Origin: WTFY01 sp026713925
Lineage (GTDB): Bacteria > Pseudomonadota > Gammaproteobacteria > UBA4575
DNA length: 64,000 bases
Reading direction: 5' to 3'
Assembly: GCA_963662355.1 (NCBI GenBank)
Contig: OY759361.1
Location: forward strand, 682,001-746,000
Shown here: positions 43,483 through 52,710 of the stretch, piece by piece
Numbering within the stretch: the stretch's first letter is position 1
How the letters are laid out: every line of letters begins with the position of its first letter
Notes under the pieces: generated by a model
Databases searched by the model: none
What the model saw: only the letters and a program-made list of their open reading frames with translations
What the model was told of the DNA's origin: nothing
Program-made: the position numbers and the translations under genes

Positions 43483-44663
43483 CGGGCGCCAAGCTCCGGG
43501 CGGTAGCCCTGACGCTGCCGCTAGTGGTCTTCATCGGCGTTACCTTTTTCGTGCCGCTTGGCTCGATGCTGACCCGCAGCTTTCACTCGCCACATGTTGC
43601 TGATGCGTTGCCACACACACTGGCGTTGCTGGAAGACTGGGACGGGCAGTCTATCCCGGAAGAAGAGACGTTCCGGGCTCTTGGGACAGAATTTCGCTCT
43701 CTCGCCAAGCAACGCAAGCTGGGCGGAGTCGCGACGCGAATTAACCGCCTTGAGAGCGGCATGCGCAGCACCATCCTGCGAACCGCCCGTAAACTGCGAC
43801 GTGACCAGCCGGAATCCTGGCGCACGGCCATAATTGCTGCCGATGCTGTTTGGGGGGAGGCCGGTACCTGGCGTGCATTGCGCCGCGCCGGCGAACGGTA
43901 CACGTTGCGGCATTACCTCAATGCCCTCGACCTGGACAGGGATGATGCAGGCCGGATTGTCACACAGCCCACTGAAAGAAGAATCTATCTGCCGCTGCTC
44001 TGGCGCACTTTGGTCGTCAGCTTTGCCATTACCGTCATTTGCCTCGTGCTCGGCTATCCGGTGGCCTATCTGATCGCGAATTCATCACCAGCGCGTTCGA
44101 ACCTGCTGCTCTTGCTGGTACTGTTGCCATTCTGGACATCCCTGCTGGTCCGCACCACTTCCTGGATCGTTCTCCTTCAGAATCAGGGTGTGATCAATGA
44201 CCTGCTCGTTGCGATCGGACTCATTGGCGATAGCAACCGGATTGCGATGGTCTACAACATGACCGGGACACTGGTGGCAATGACCCAGATCCTGCTGCCT
44301 TTCATGATATTGCCCCTCTACGCGGTGATGCGTACCATCTCACCCCAGCACCTGAGGGCTGCCTCAAGCCTCGGTGCGACGTTCCGTCAGGGGTTCCTGC
44401 GTGTCTACTGGCCGCAGACGCTTCCGGGTGTTGCGGCGGGTTCACTCCTCGTCTTCATCCTGTCCATCGGTTACTACATCACCCCTGCCTTGGTGGGCGG
44501 ACGTACCGGGCAACTCATTTCGAACATGATTGCCTACCACATGCAGCAGTCTCTCAACTGGGGGCTTGCCGCAGCGCTCGGAGTCATCTTGCTGGCTTGT
44601 GTGGGAATTTTCTACTTGGTGTACGATCGCTTGGTAGGCATTGAGGGGATGAGGTTTTCCTGA
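43467..44663 (+). CDS. ABC importer permease 1 (PotB-like) with large N-terminal periplasmic insertion
   Basis: The 398-residue protein starts at GTG 43467 inside the end of the binding-protein gene. Its first helix (VALTLPLVVFIGVTFFVPLG) is followed by about 130 mostly polar residues before the second helix (LVVSFAITVICLVLGYPVAYLI), whereas typical PotB proteins have a much shorter loop. The EAA loop (RAASSLGATFRQGFLRVYWPQ) that couples to the ATPase is present. The insertion probably faces the periplasm and may help hold the binding protein. Confidence 0.87.
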   Translation: MAQSLTGAKLRAVALTLPLVVFIGVTFFVPLGSMLTRSFHSPHVADALPHTLALLEDWDGQSIPEEETFRALGTEFRSLAKQRKLGGVATRINRLESGMRSTILRTARKLRRDQPESWRTAIIAADAVWGEAGTWRALRRAGERYTLRHYLNALDLDRDDAGRIVTQPTERRIYLPLLWRTLVVSFAITVICLVLGYPVAYLIANSSPARSNLLLLLVLLPFWTSLLVRTTSWIVLLQNQGVINDLLVAIGLIGDSNRIAMVYNMTGTLVAMTQILLPFMILPLYAVMRTISPQHLRAASSLGATFRQGFLRVYWPQTLPGVAAGSLLVFILSIGYYITPALVGGRTGQLISNMIAYHMQQSLNWGLAAALGVILLACVGIFYLVYDRLVGIEGMRFS

Positions 44664-45508
44664 TGGCAGCTGGAAATACCAACTCCATGCTGGGGGAGCG
44701 CCTGCAGCGTGCTCTGCATCTTGCGTTCTGTATGGCGGTATTCGCTTTTCTGATCGCGCCCATGCTTATCGTGGTACCCCTGAGCTTCAATGCCGAGCCT
44801 TACTTCACCTTCACCGAAGGCATGCTGAGCCTAGACCCGGAGGCCTATTCTCTTCGCTGGTACCGCAACGTGATCGGGGATAGCGAGTGGCGACACGCAC
44901 TTGCCAACAGCCTTATCATCGGGGTGTCGGCTACGGTCATCGCCACGGTGCTCGGGGTTCTTGCGGCCCTTGGTTTGGCCAGTCCTGTCATGCCGGGCCG
45001 GCAGATCATGATGGGCCTGCTGATTTCCCCGATGGTGACTCCGATCATCGTCTCTGCCGCAGGCATGTTCTTCTTTTACTCTGAACTCGGACTCGGGCAG
45101 ACGCACCTGGGACTGATCCTCGCGCATGCGGCGCTGGGTACGCCCTTCGTAGTGATCACCGTGACAGCAACCCTGTCCGGATACGATACCAATCTCTCGC
45201 GCGCCGCATCGAACCTGGGTGCTGGGCCAATTGTCATCTTCAGGCGTGTCCAGTTTCCGATCATCGCACCCGGAGTCATTGCAGGAGCCCTGTTCGCGTT
45301 CGCAACATCGTTCGACGAAATCGTTACCGTGCTGTTTCTGGGAGGACTCGATCAGCGCACCCTGCCAAGGCAGATGTGGGCCGGCATTCGTGAGCAGATC
45401 AGCCCGGAAATTCTTGCGGTCGCCACCTGCCTGATGGTGTTCGCGGTGCTTTTTCTCGTTACGGTAGAATGGTTGCGGCGCAGGGGAGGGCGCCACGCGA
45501 GCAGGTAA
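44663..45508 (+). CDS. ABC importer permease 2 (PotC-like)
   Basis: The 281-residue protein has six membrane helices and the EAA loop (RAASNLGAGPIVIFRRVQFP). Its ATG shares a base with the stop of permease 1, so translation is coupled. With the preceding three genes it completes a binding-protein-dependent importer of the polyamine type. Confidence 0.9.
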   Translation: MAAGNTNSMLGERLQRALHLAFCMAVFAFLIAPMLIVVPLSFNAEPYFTFTEGMLSLDPEAYSLRWYRNVIGDSEWRHALANSLIIGVSATVIATVLGVLAALGLASPVMPGRQIMMGLLISPMVTPIIVSAAGMFFFYSELGLGQTHLGLILAHAALGTPFVVITVTATLSGYDTNLSRAASNLGAGPIVIFRRVQFPIIAPGVIAGALFAFATSFDEIVTVLFLGGLDQRTLPRQMWAGIREQISPEILAVATCLMVFAVLFLVTVEWLRRRGGRHASR

Positions 45509-45871
45509 ACACCACGATTCAATCTCGAGACACGGCGAAAGGCTTCAGACGCCTTCGATCCGAAGAAATCAGGGCGGTGAAGCCCGCCGGGATCATGCCT
45601 TCCTGAAGCGCCAGCCGCACAGCATACGCCCGTAAAAGTTGAATCGCTTCCTCGCTTCGGAATCCTGAATGGTCTTCTCCCCAAAAACTGGGCCAAGTTT
45701 CGGGGTGAACACCAATTAGCCTTTAAGAGGCATTATGGGGTAGGCACAATCGCTCTTAGATTTTTTGATATACCGGTACACAATGTTTTGACTTCTAGTG
45801 GAACTGAAATCTCCGCACAAGCCAGGAATTGATACACACATGTCTAGACTAGGAACCACAAAACTGAACTG
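45509..45871. other. Gap with an IS end fragment
   Basis: The segment 45668-45710 (TCTTCTCCCCAAAAACTGGGCCAAGTTTC and following, in two parts) resembles, in inverse orientation, the IS end at 53818-53860 and the one near 52196. No transposase frame remains. The rest of the gap has no recognised gene. Confidence 0.45.
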
Positions 45872-47485
45872 ATGGCCAGCCCAACCCCAGACAGCTTGAC
45901 CTGGTATTGCGTGCGTCGCAATGGCGTGGCGCGTTCCAGTGGCTGGATAGAAGGTGTTCCCTTGAAGAGTTTGCGAAAGCGTGTCAAGGCACACCCGAGT
46001 GATATTGTAGAGGTCAGCGTTGCAGACAAATTCAACACGGTGGATACGACTCAGTTCTCCCGTGTGTTCAGCAATCGCGTTCGCGGTATCCTTGGTATGG
46101 AGGTCACCTTTCGTGGCAAGGTCGCACGCTTTGCACCGACACGAATGATTGCCTCCAACTTCAGTTTTAAACGGGCCATGGAAAGCTTCCTTGAACAAAA
46201 GGGAGCCAGCTTCGACGAGTTTTCTGCGACCGGTGGCCTACGCTCATTCTCTGCCAGGCAGTTCCTGCTGCCGGACACAAAAAAAGGAGCTCCCGTAGCC
46301 TTGTTTCGAGGCTCAACACTGGTTGAGCCGATGCCCTACACCCTGTCTGATCGGACACAGGCGCTGGCCCATGGAATCGGGCAGTGGTTTATGCGAAACC
46401 TATCAGCGGATGGTTCATTGCCCTACAAGTACTGGCCGAGCCTGGGCAAGACATCGCCTGCGGACAATGCCATTCGCCGGTTTCTTGGGACGTTGTCGCT
46501 GGCACGCCTGGGAGCCCTTCAGGGGAACCGGGCCATGTGCGATGCCGCGCAACGCAATCTGCGCTTCAATCTCAACCGGTACTTCAGGGATATAGGTGGA
46601 GGACGGGGTGCCATCGTGGAAGGAGACGAGGCCAAGCTCGGGGCTGCCGCATGTGCCGGGCTGGCGATTATGGACAGTCCGGGGCACGAGGAGTATTCCA
46701 GGGAACTGACCATGCTTGCGGCCGGCATCGAGTCACTCGCGGACGACAAGCTTGGATTTCGCACGTTCTTCTTTCCTGCTGAACGCGATGGAGAGAACTG
46801 GAACTTCTACTCCGGCGAGGCATTGTTGTTCTGGGCCGAGGCAGTGCGCCGGGGAATGAGCTTTGCACCATCTGTCGAACGCTGTGCGACGATATCCAGG
46901 TGTTGCCACAAGATACACTTGAAGAAACGCAATCCGGCTTTCGTGCCGTGGCACACGCAGGCCTGTGTATCGTTGTTTGCGCATTCGGGCCGACGGGAAT
47001 TTGCAAGGTTTGTATTTGAGATCAACGACTGGCTGTTGCCGATGCAGCAGTGGGATGACTTGCCGCCGGATCTGCCCGGGCGATTCTACAATCCGAGCCG
47101 GCCAGAGTATGGGCCGCCGCATGCGGCCTCCACCGGGGTCTACATGGAAGGTCTTGCTGATGCTGCCGCACTGGCTCGAGCCCTTGGCGACCCGACGCGT
47201 CTTTGTGCCTATGAACAGGCTCTGCAACGTGGCTTGCGCTCGTTGCGGCAGTTACAATTTCGCGACCAGCATGATACCTATTACATCTCCAAGAAGAACC
47301 GGGTCCTCGGTGCACTGCGCACGGAGACTTACGATAATGCGATTCGAGTGGATTCCGCCGCACATGCCCTGCTGGCTGCTGTCAAAATCCTGCGGCCGAT
47401 GGAGTTCGGTTCGAGCCAGCACAAGACCGGTGGTATAGCCGGAGCCTTCCGCCGCACTGTGTCACGCCTGAAACGTGCCGGGTAA
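45872..47485 (+). CDS. Orphan 537-residue protein, putative alpha/alpha-barrel domain
   Basis: I do not recognise a named family. The N-terminal ~150 residues contain SNRVRGILGMEVTFRG and RMIASNFSFKRAM, faintly like an AMMECR1-type domain. From about residue 165 the protein is helical with conserved-looking patches (LPYKYWPSLGK, FYSGEALLFWAEA, YGPPHAASTGVYMEGLADAA) spaced as in six-hairpin glycosidase-like toroids. There is no signal peptide. It stands alone, so the context gives no function. Confidence 0.55.
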   Translation: MASPTPDSLTWYCVRRNGVARSSGWIEGVPLKSLRKRVKAHPSDIVEVSVADKFNTVDTTQFSRVFSNRVRGILGMEVTFRGKVARFAPTRMIASNFSFKRAMESFLEQKGASFDEFSATGGLRSFSARQFLLPDTKKGAPVALFRGSTLVEPMPYTLSDRTQALAHGIGQWFMRNLSADGSLPYKYWPSLGKTSPADNAIRRFLGTLSLARLGALQGNRAMCDAAQRNLRFNLNRYFRDIGGGRGAIVEGDEAKLGAAACAGLAIMDSPGHEEYSRELTMLAAGIESLADDKLGFRTFFFPAERDGENWNFYSGEALLFWAEAVRRGMSFAPSVERCATISRCCHKIHLKKRNPAFVPWHTQACVSLFAHSGRREFARFVFEINDWLLPMQQWDDLPPDLPGRFYNPSRPEYGPPHAASTGVYMEGLADAAALARALGDPTRLCAYEQALQRGLRSLRQLQFRDQHDTYYISKKNRVLGALRTETYDNAIRVDSAAHALLAAVKILRPMEFGSSQHKTGGIAGAFRRTVSRLKRAG

Positions 47486-47578
47486 TTTTGAACAGCGGTG
47501 CACGATGCAATTACCAAACTGGTGCATGATGGGAAGGCGCTGCAATTTTGTAAGTTACCAATGATTGAATTTCAAAAG

Positions 47579-48229
47579 TTAATTGTCAAAGCGGAGATTG
47601 GATTCTTTGTCGTCAAATGAACAAGCGTAGAACTCTCGCCCAGGTGCAGGGAGAATGTCGAATATCAGGTGTACACGCAGTTCGCTGAATGGGTTTTTGG
47701 CCCAATGTAGCTTCTTGTTGTTGAATACCCAGAGTTCTCCCGCACGCATAACCACGGTCTCATTCTCGACCCCAAGTAAACTTCCGTAAGAGCTTATCAA
47801 AACGAGGTGCAAACGATCTCTGATTCGATAATATGAACCAGTGTCGATATGTGGAAAAACCTCGCTCCTAGGCAACAGTTTTACCAGTGTTGCACGACCG
47901 AGTGTCGCCCCAAGACTTGTAGCGACGCTCTCGCAGAGAGCATGTGCACAAGGAAACTTTTGGGCATCTGGCATGATACGAATTTCTTGGACATCGTTGG
48001 CATTCTTTGCTCCAGGTGGCAGCGGTTTCTTGGCAGCGCGTAGGTAAATGTTCTGAGTATTTCGCTGGCAGCGGACCTTTCGTTGGCGGCTTGTATCTGC
48101 CAGCCATGCTTTTGGTGACGCATTCAATTCCTCAAGCAGCGGCTTGATATTTATATGCTCAGCAATTTTAACGAAGTGCCTCAAAGAAGTTACGCTTTGA
48201 GATTTTTTCATGAGCCTATTCAAATTCAT
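47579..48229 (-). CDS. Aspartyl/asparaginyl beta-hydroxylase-like oxygenase
   Basis: The 216-residue protein has the iron and 2-oxoglutarate pattern of the aspartyl/asparaginyl beta-hydroxylase family: VFPHIDTGSYYRIRDRLHL, with the first iron His, then WVFNNKKLHWAKN and ELRVHLIFDIL with the distal His and nearby Arg. It has no signal peptide, so it is cytoplasmic. Its target protein or small molecule is unknown. The gene is A+T-richer than the core. Confidence 0.75.
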   Translation of the reverse strand: MNLNRLMKKSQSVTSLRHFVKIAEHINIKPLLEELNASPKAWLADTSRQRKVRCQRNTQNIYLRAAKKPLPPGAKNANDVQEIRIMPDAQKFPCAHALCESVATSLGATLGRATLVKLLPRSEVFPHIDTGSYYRIRDRLHLVLISSYGSLLGVENETVVMRAGELWVFNNKKLHWAKNPFSELRVHLIFDILPAPGREFYACSFDDKESNLRFDN

Positions 48230-48845
48230 GTTCTAAATATTAAGCCGTTTCATTAGGTCTTATACAGTCGAGGTTTGCTATAAAATCTACCTTCTATAAC
48301 AAATGTTTAGTACTGCAGCCTGATACGGAAAGGTAATAATGTAGACTCAATGTACATAACCATCAAAGTATCCCATGCGTTCCCAGTATGGTGAATTGAC
48401 AGCGGCCTTAACTTGATCCTCAACTACTTGCTCAAACAGAATACCGTCTTTCCCCCAAGAAAACTCCACTTGAAAGAAAGTCGTCTTTACAAGTCCTTCA
48501 ACTATGAATTCAGAAATTGTGGAGCAGAGCACCACCCTGACTGAGTTCGACTTACTCTCTACTGCCAGCTAGAAACTCCAACATTTTAATAGTACCAGTG
48601 CTGACTGTGATACGCGGCAGATCACCTCCAACATATGTGTAGTGTGTGGACACTACGAAAGAATGCTTTTCATACAAATATTATAAGTATTTGCGTTTAG
48701 CACAAATCATAGATTGCTCTCAGTTCATTAAAGCCCACAAGATCAGACGCATGAACAGATCATATGTTGATTCTGGAAGATTACACACTCATGAGCACCA
48801 CGAACACGAATGAACTCATTAGCAATTGTCGGTGCCTAGGAGGTT
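48230..48845. other. 616-base A+T-rich stretch with one small open frame
   Basis: Apart from the 62-codon frame at 48347-48535 nothing looks coding. The AGGAGG at 48838-48843 is the ribosome binding site of the following lipoprotein gene. I see no convincing promoter hexamers. Confidence 0.4.
48347..48535 (-). CDS. Possible small protein or gene fragment (62 residues)
   Basis: The product (ISEFIVEGLVKTTFFQVEFSWG, then VNSPYWERMGYFDGYVH) has a protein-like composition without low-complexity runs, but no ribosome binding site is visible before the ATG. I do not recognise it. It may be the end of a larger decayed gene. Confidence 0.25.
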   Translation of the reverse strand: MVLCSTISEFIVEGLVKTTFFQVEFSWGKDGILFEQVVEDQVKAAVNSPYWERMGYFDGYVH

Positions 48846-49805
48846 ATGATGACTATTCGCAAATTGATATTTCTTATTATCAGCTGTTTCACATTACTCA
48901 CGACTGGTTGCGGCGGCGGGGGTGGCGGAGGTGGCGGTAGCGCAATGGCTACGATGCCACCCTCGTCACCAGGCGACGGCGACGGTGATGGCGACGGCGA
49001 CGGTGATGGCGATGGCGACGGCGACGGTGATGGTGATGGCGATGGCGATGGGGATGGTGATGGCGATGGGGATGGTGATGGCGACGGTGACGGCGACGGC
49101 GACGGTGATGGCGACGGGGATGGTGACGGTGATGGGGATGGTGATGGGGATGGTGATGGCGACGGGGATGGTGATGGCGATGGGGATGGTGATGGCGATG
49201 GGGATGGTGATGGGGATGGCGACGGTGATGGGGATGGTGACGGGGATGGCAACACCCGCTCCTCAGAATCCCCTAATGAGATCAAAGCAACTAATACAGA
49301 TTTCGAGCTGGCTCTCAGTGAACAGGGAGACGCCCTTAGCACAGGAACAACCTACTCATTCGACAACTGGGGCTTCTGGGCAAGTCAAGGAAGCCAAACC
49401 TTATATAGTGTTGGGATACGTGGCAACGGAAGCAACGTCACGCCTTACTCTCTGCACATCGAAGGCACACCTTCTGACATGAATCCTTCAAGCGGTTCTG
49501 CGGTGTGGTCTGGTGGCCTTCGTGCGTATGATACGAACAATGATTCTCTAGGAGTACCAGTTAGCGGTGAGGTGCGCCTTGAGGTCGACTTCAGTTCCTC
49601 GACACTCGATATTGATTTCACAAACTTAACAGAAGATCACAATGACATGGCGTGGAGAGGATTAGATATCATTAATGGCACGTTCCGGCATGACAGTGGG
49701 GCAGAATTTATAGACGGTGCATTTTATGGCGATGACCATGAAGGAGCAGGCGGAAAATTTGAGCAGGGTCGACTCCGAGGTGTTTTTGGTACGATTCGAG
49801 AGTAG
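48846..49805 (+). CDS. Lipoprotein with 46 Gly-Asp repeats and TbpB-like barrel domain
   Basis: The 319-residue protein begins with a lipoprotein signal (LIFLIISCFTLLTTGC) and a Gly run, followed by 92 residues of pure Gly-Asp alternation. The C-terminal ~170 residues end in GAFYGDDHEGAGGKFEQGRL-RGVFG, the pattern of transferrin-binding-protein-B-like and Slam-dependent surface lipoprotein barrels. A second ATG at 48849 gives better spacing to the AGGAGG site. The acidic repeat could bind cations such as Ca2+. It is probably exposed at the cell surface on a flexible stalk. Confidence 0.8.
   Translation: MMTIRKLIFLIISCFTLLTTGCGGGGGGGGGSAMATMPPSSPGDGDGDGDGDGDGDGDGDGDGDGDGDGDGDGDGDGDGDGDGDGDGDGDGDGDGDGDGDGDGDGDGDGDGDGDGDGDGDGDGDGDGDGDGDGDGNTRSSESPNEIKATNTDFELALSEQGDALSTGTTYSFDNWGFWASQGSQTLYSVGIRGNGSNVTPYSLHIEGTPSDMNPSSGSAVWSGGLRAYDTNNDSLGVPVSGEVRLEVDFSSSTLDIDFTNLTEDHNDMAWRGLDIINGTFRHDSGAEFIDGAFYGDDHEGAGGKFEQGRLRGVFGTIRE
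48972..49247 (+). repeat. Hexanucleotide-type (Gly-Asp)46 coding repeat
   Basis: 276 bases consist of GGN GAY units (GGC, GGT or GGG with GAC or GAT) in frame with the lipoprotein. Synonymous third positions vary in patterned blocks, so the array grew by duplication of longer units as well as of single hexamers. Copy number is likely to vary between strains and any change in whole units keeps the frame. Confidence 0.95.
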
Positions 49806-50002
49806 TGTCTAAATTAGCGGTGAGAATGGATATGGCATATGGCTGGGAGACTTGGAGATCTAATGAGTCTTCCAGCCGAAAATCTCACAGGGTGCATCAA
49901 ACATAGCTGAGTAAGTCAGGTATGAATTTGCATTCTGCCAAGCATGCGCACCTGTGCCGACAAAAGCAAAGTTACTTCGTGTCTCTTTACATGGCTAGGT
50001 TG

Positions 50003-50545
50003 TCAATGCAGGTTGGTCCGGGTTGCCGGTTGCTGATCAGGAGTTAAGAGGTCATCAGGAAGTGTCAAAAGTAATGGCTGGAAGACCTCAGCAACAAACT
50101 CAGCACGTCCTTTGACACCGGCCTTCGAATAGATAGAAGTGGCTTGATATCGGGTAGTGTTTTCCTTGACGCCACGTAAGAGAGCAATCTCGGAGAAGCT
50201 ATACCCTTTGATGATAAGCCATGAGATTTCATTTTCCGAGTGAGTCATCTGCCACTCCTTTAGCTGAACATTGATGCTATCTGCAAGCGCACCAGACAGA
50301 GCCTGATTTCGTTTTTTTTCCAGATCCAGCAGTGCTCGTAAATGAATCAGATCACGTGTAATGGTTATGAGCGCTATAGACACGCCAACAAAGACTAGTA
50401 CTTCGACAATAAAATGAACAGTAAAATATTCATGGTCAAAAAATGCATCCTCTACTAGGTCGTAACCAAAAAATAATATAGCTGCCGTGATCGCTATCAT
50501 GGCAAATATTTTGCGTTGAATGATTTTTCTAGATTTTGCTTGCAT
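50003..50545 (-). CDS. Membrane-bound LuxR-type regulator
   Basis: The 180-residue protein has two N-terminal membrane helices (KIFAMIAITAAILFFGY and FIVEVLVFVGVSIALITI), a short helical linker and a C-terminal LuxR-type helix-turn-helix (SENEISWLIIKGYSFSEIALLRGVKENTTRYQ). A transcription factor tethered to the membrane could sense an envelope signal. No target can be named. It is isolated from other genes. Confidence 0.8.
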   Translation of the reverse strand: MQAKSRKIIQRKIFAMIAITAAILFFGYDLVEDAFFDHEYFTVHFIVEVLVFVGVSIALITITRDLIHLRALLDLEKKRNQALSGALADSINVQLKEWQMTHSENEISWLIIKGYSFSEIALLRGVKENTTRYQATSIYSKAGVKGRAEFVAEVFQPLLLTLPDDLLTPDQQPATRTNLH

Positions 50546-50576
50546 TCCACTTTAAAGCCTCTTGCAAATTTGCCAA

Positions 50577-50605
50577 GGTGTCAAGCCCCTAGCTATGCAC
50601 CAGTC
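50577..50605 (+). repeat. Dispersed repeat copy 1 (IS-associated)
   Basis: The sequence GGTGTCAAGCCCC, then TA(T)GCACCAG, recurs at 52142-52171 and more loosely at 53622-53650. It flanks the polymerase gene on this side. These copies probably derive from insertion-sequence ends. Confidence 0.5.
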
Positions 50606-50808
50606 TTTGGGGACAATTTAATCTAGTTTCTCACCAAAAAAACTTAACTGGTGGTCACCCCATAACCTAGCCCAAAGCGTTTGCGAAAATGGCATGATAA
50701 ATCCCTGGTATGGGGAGGAGGAAGCATGGCACACAAGCGTCTTTTTGATGGAGGTTACATTTTATTGAAGCCTGCTGCTTGACCCTTGCCCATTGACTCC
50801 CTAGGATG

Positions 50809-50830
50809 AATTGTCCGATGTCGGACAATT
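50809..50830 (+). promoter_or_regulatory. Perfect palindrome across the polymerase start codon
   Basis: AATTGTCCGA (50809-50818) and TCGGACAATT (50821-50830) are perfect inverse complements with only TG between. In RNA they would form a 9-bp stem with the start codon ATG at 50818 in a 4-base loop. In DNA the palindrome could be a repressor operator for a damage-inducible gene. It does not match the E. coli LexA box. Confidence 0.6.
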
Positions 50831-52134
50831 CTCAACACTGGCCCAGATGCATTGCCTTCGTGGACATGGATGCCTTTTTTGCATCCATTGAGCAATCGGA
50901 TCACCCTGAGTACCGTGGCAGACCGATTGGCATTACCAACGGCCTGACCGGGACTTGTCTGATCACCTGTTCCTATGAAGCCCGGGCCTACGGCATCCAT
51001 ATCGGCATGCGCCTGAAGAAAGCCCGAACACTCTGCCCCGAGGTCATCCAGGTGGCATCCCGCCCGGAACGCTATGCCCGGGTATCCACGAACATCATGG
51101 CCGCTCTACAGGACATTACTCCGGATGTGGAGGTCTTTTCCGTCGATGAGGCATACCTGGACCTCACTCATTGCCAGGGGTACTGGAATTTGAGTCCTGA
51201 GGCCATGGGAGAGATGATCAGGATGCACGTACATGATGTCTGCAAGCTCCCCTGTACCGTAGGCATCAGCGGAGACAAGACCACCGCCAAGTATGCAGCC
51301 AAGCAGAATAAACCCAATGGCCTGGCCATCATCCCGCCCTGGGAAGCTCAGGATCGACTGAAGAATATCCCGGTGATCGAGCTCTGTGGGGTCAACCGGG
51401 GCATTGCAGGCTTTTTGGCCAGACGTGGTGCCATCACTTGTGGAGAAGTCGCCAAACTTCCAGTCAGTGTACTCGGAGACCGTTTCGGCAACCCGGGCCG
51501 ACGGATTTGGCAGATGTGCCAAGGGAAGGACCCGGCCCCGGTCGAGACCAGGATCACTACCCCCAAGAGCCTGGGACACGGCAAGATCATGCCTCCGGAT
51601 ACCAAAGACCGGGATATCATCTATATGTACCTGGTACACATGGCCGAGAAGCTCGGTACCCGTTTAAGACAGCATTCACTGGTGGCTCAAAAATACTACG
51701 CGGGATTACGCGCCTTGGAAGGCTGGATCGGGGACAATCGATTGAAGACCACCTTCCCAACCAACGACAGCCGGCCTTTGATCGAGCTATGTGATCGTAT
51801 GATAGAAGAGTGCTGGCATGGAGAGGGGGTGTTTCAGGTGCAGGTCTCAGCCTTGGACCCACGCCCTGCAAAGGGACAGTGCGAGCTGTTTGAAGAAGAG
51901 GACAGGTATCACAAGCTGAACCAGGTCATGGATGCGATCAACCAGCGGTATGGGGAGTTTACCCTGACCCGGGCCAGCCTGATGCATCGCTCCGATATGC
52001 CAAATGTAATTGCTCCAGCCTGGAAGCCGTATGGACACCGGCAGACGATTGTGCTGACCGCAGAAAAGAAGAAGGCCAAGAGTCAAGCCAAGCCTGCCTC
52101 CCCTGTAGATGAACCGAAGCACTCACTTGAATAG
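50818..52134 (+). CDS. Y-family DNA polymerase (DinB/ImpB group)
   Basis: The 438-residue protein is a translesion polymerase. Catalytic motifs are FVDMDAFFASIE near residue 12 and FSVDEAYLDL near residue 105, with the YEARAYGIHIGM segment between. A helix-hairpin-helix and little-finger domain follow, and a Lys-rich tail ends the protein. It differs from housekeeping DinB in length and detail, resembling accessory-element polymerases. The ATG at 50818 is preferred over 50806 because the truncated copy at 37413 keeps it. IS-like repeats flank the gene on both sides, and no umuD is present. Confidence 0.88.
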   Translation: MSDNSQHWPRCIAFVDMDAFFASIEQSDHPEYRGRPIGITNGLTGTCLITCSYEARAYGIHIGMRLKKARTLCPEVIQVASRPERYARVSTNIMAALQDITPDVEVFSVDEAYLDLTHCQGYWNLSPEAMGEMIRMHVHDVCKLPCTVGISGDKTTAKYAAKQNKPNGLAIIPPWEAQDRLKNIPVIELCGVNRGIAGFLARRGAITCGEVAKLPVSVLGDRFGNPGRRIWQMCQGKDPAPVETRITTPKSLGHGKIMPPDTKDRDIIYMYLVHMAEKLGTRLRQHSLVAQKYYAGLRALEGWIGDNRLKTTFPTNDSRPLIELCDRMIEECWHGEGVFQVQVSALDPRPAKGQCELFEEEDRYHKLNQVMDAINQRYGEFTLTRASLMHRSDMPNVIAPAWKPYGHRQTIVLTAEKKKAKSQAKPASPVDEPKHSLE

Positions 52135-52141
52135 TAACGTT

Positions 52142-52171
52142 GGTGTCAAGCCCCCTGGGTATGTACCAGGT
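52142..52171 (+). repeat. Dispersed repeat copy 2 (IS-associated)
   Basis: GGTGTCAAGCCCCC followed by TGGGTATGTACCAGG matches copy 1 (50577) and copy 3 (53622). It starts 8 bases after the polymerase stop codon and is followed by an IS3-type end and an OrfB remnant. Confidence 0.5.
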
Positions 52172-52223
52172 GTTGAGAGAGACTTGAAATGATTTGGTCC
52201 TTCCCCAGAAACTGGTCCAGACT

Positions 52224-52424
52224 TTATGCGAAATTCTGACTTAAATGGGTTGGTTCCTCCGCCTCGTTCCGGTGCACTTCAGCGAACTCCATCTGGGTCT
52301 TGTACTCCAGCTGGCTGTGTGGCCGTTCGTGATTATACATCTCCCTCCATCGGTCTATCTTGGCCCGTGTATCCTTCAAAGACAGGAACCCGTGCGGGTT
52401 CAAACACTCCAGTCACACCCGGGC
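52224..52424 (-). pseudogene. IS3-family transposase OrfB C-terminal remnant
   Basis: The minus strand encodes LECLNPHGFLSLKDTRAKID and then RWREMYNHERPHSQLEYKTQ, the end of an IS3 OrfB, and reaches a TAA at 52224. Upstream the frame is stopped (TGA where TGG is expected) and the rest is missing. The element's end probably lies around 52190-52215. Confidence 0.75.
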
Positions 52425-52710
52425 ATTCAATGCTCGTATCTATCGAAAACTATTTATAACTATATGATAAGTAATAGGTATATATTCTATGCTATGTTGA
52501 GCTGCCCCCATTTATTGCATATCTAACAATTATAAACTACTTCCTTTGGAAGCCATCCAAGAGCCCTCGTCAATATTCCATTTTCTGAAGGTATGGTGTT
52601 TCGGGGAGTGTAGTACAAGCAATCGACGGCTTGGCCTGGACACGAAACACACCCTGCAGATCCGGAATTTATCTTCTAAAATGCAAGCATGATCAGGGGA
52701 ATGAGCCAAC

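Noticed and set aside
48972..49247. Gly-Asp DNA array as a CRISPR-like repeat
   Set aside because: There are no unique spacers. Units are contiguous 6-base codons pairs inside a reading frame and no cas genes are present.
48836..49342. Ser-Pro repeat frame antisense to the Gly-Asp array
   Set aside because: It is the complement of the Gly-Asp repeat. The sense gene has a lipoprotein signal, ribosome binding site and barrel domain.
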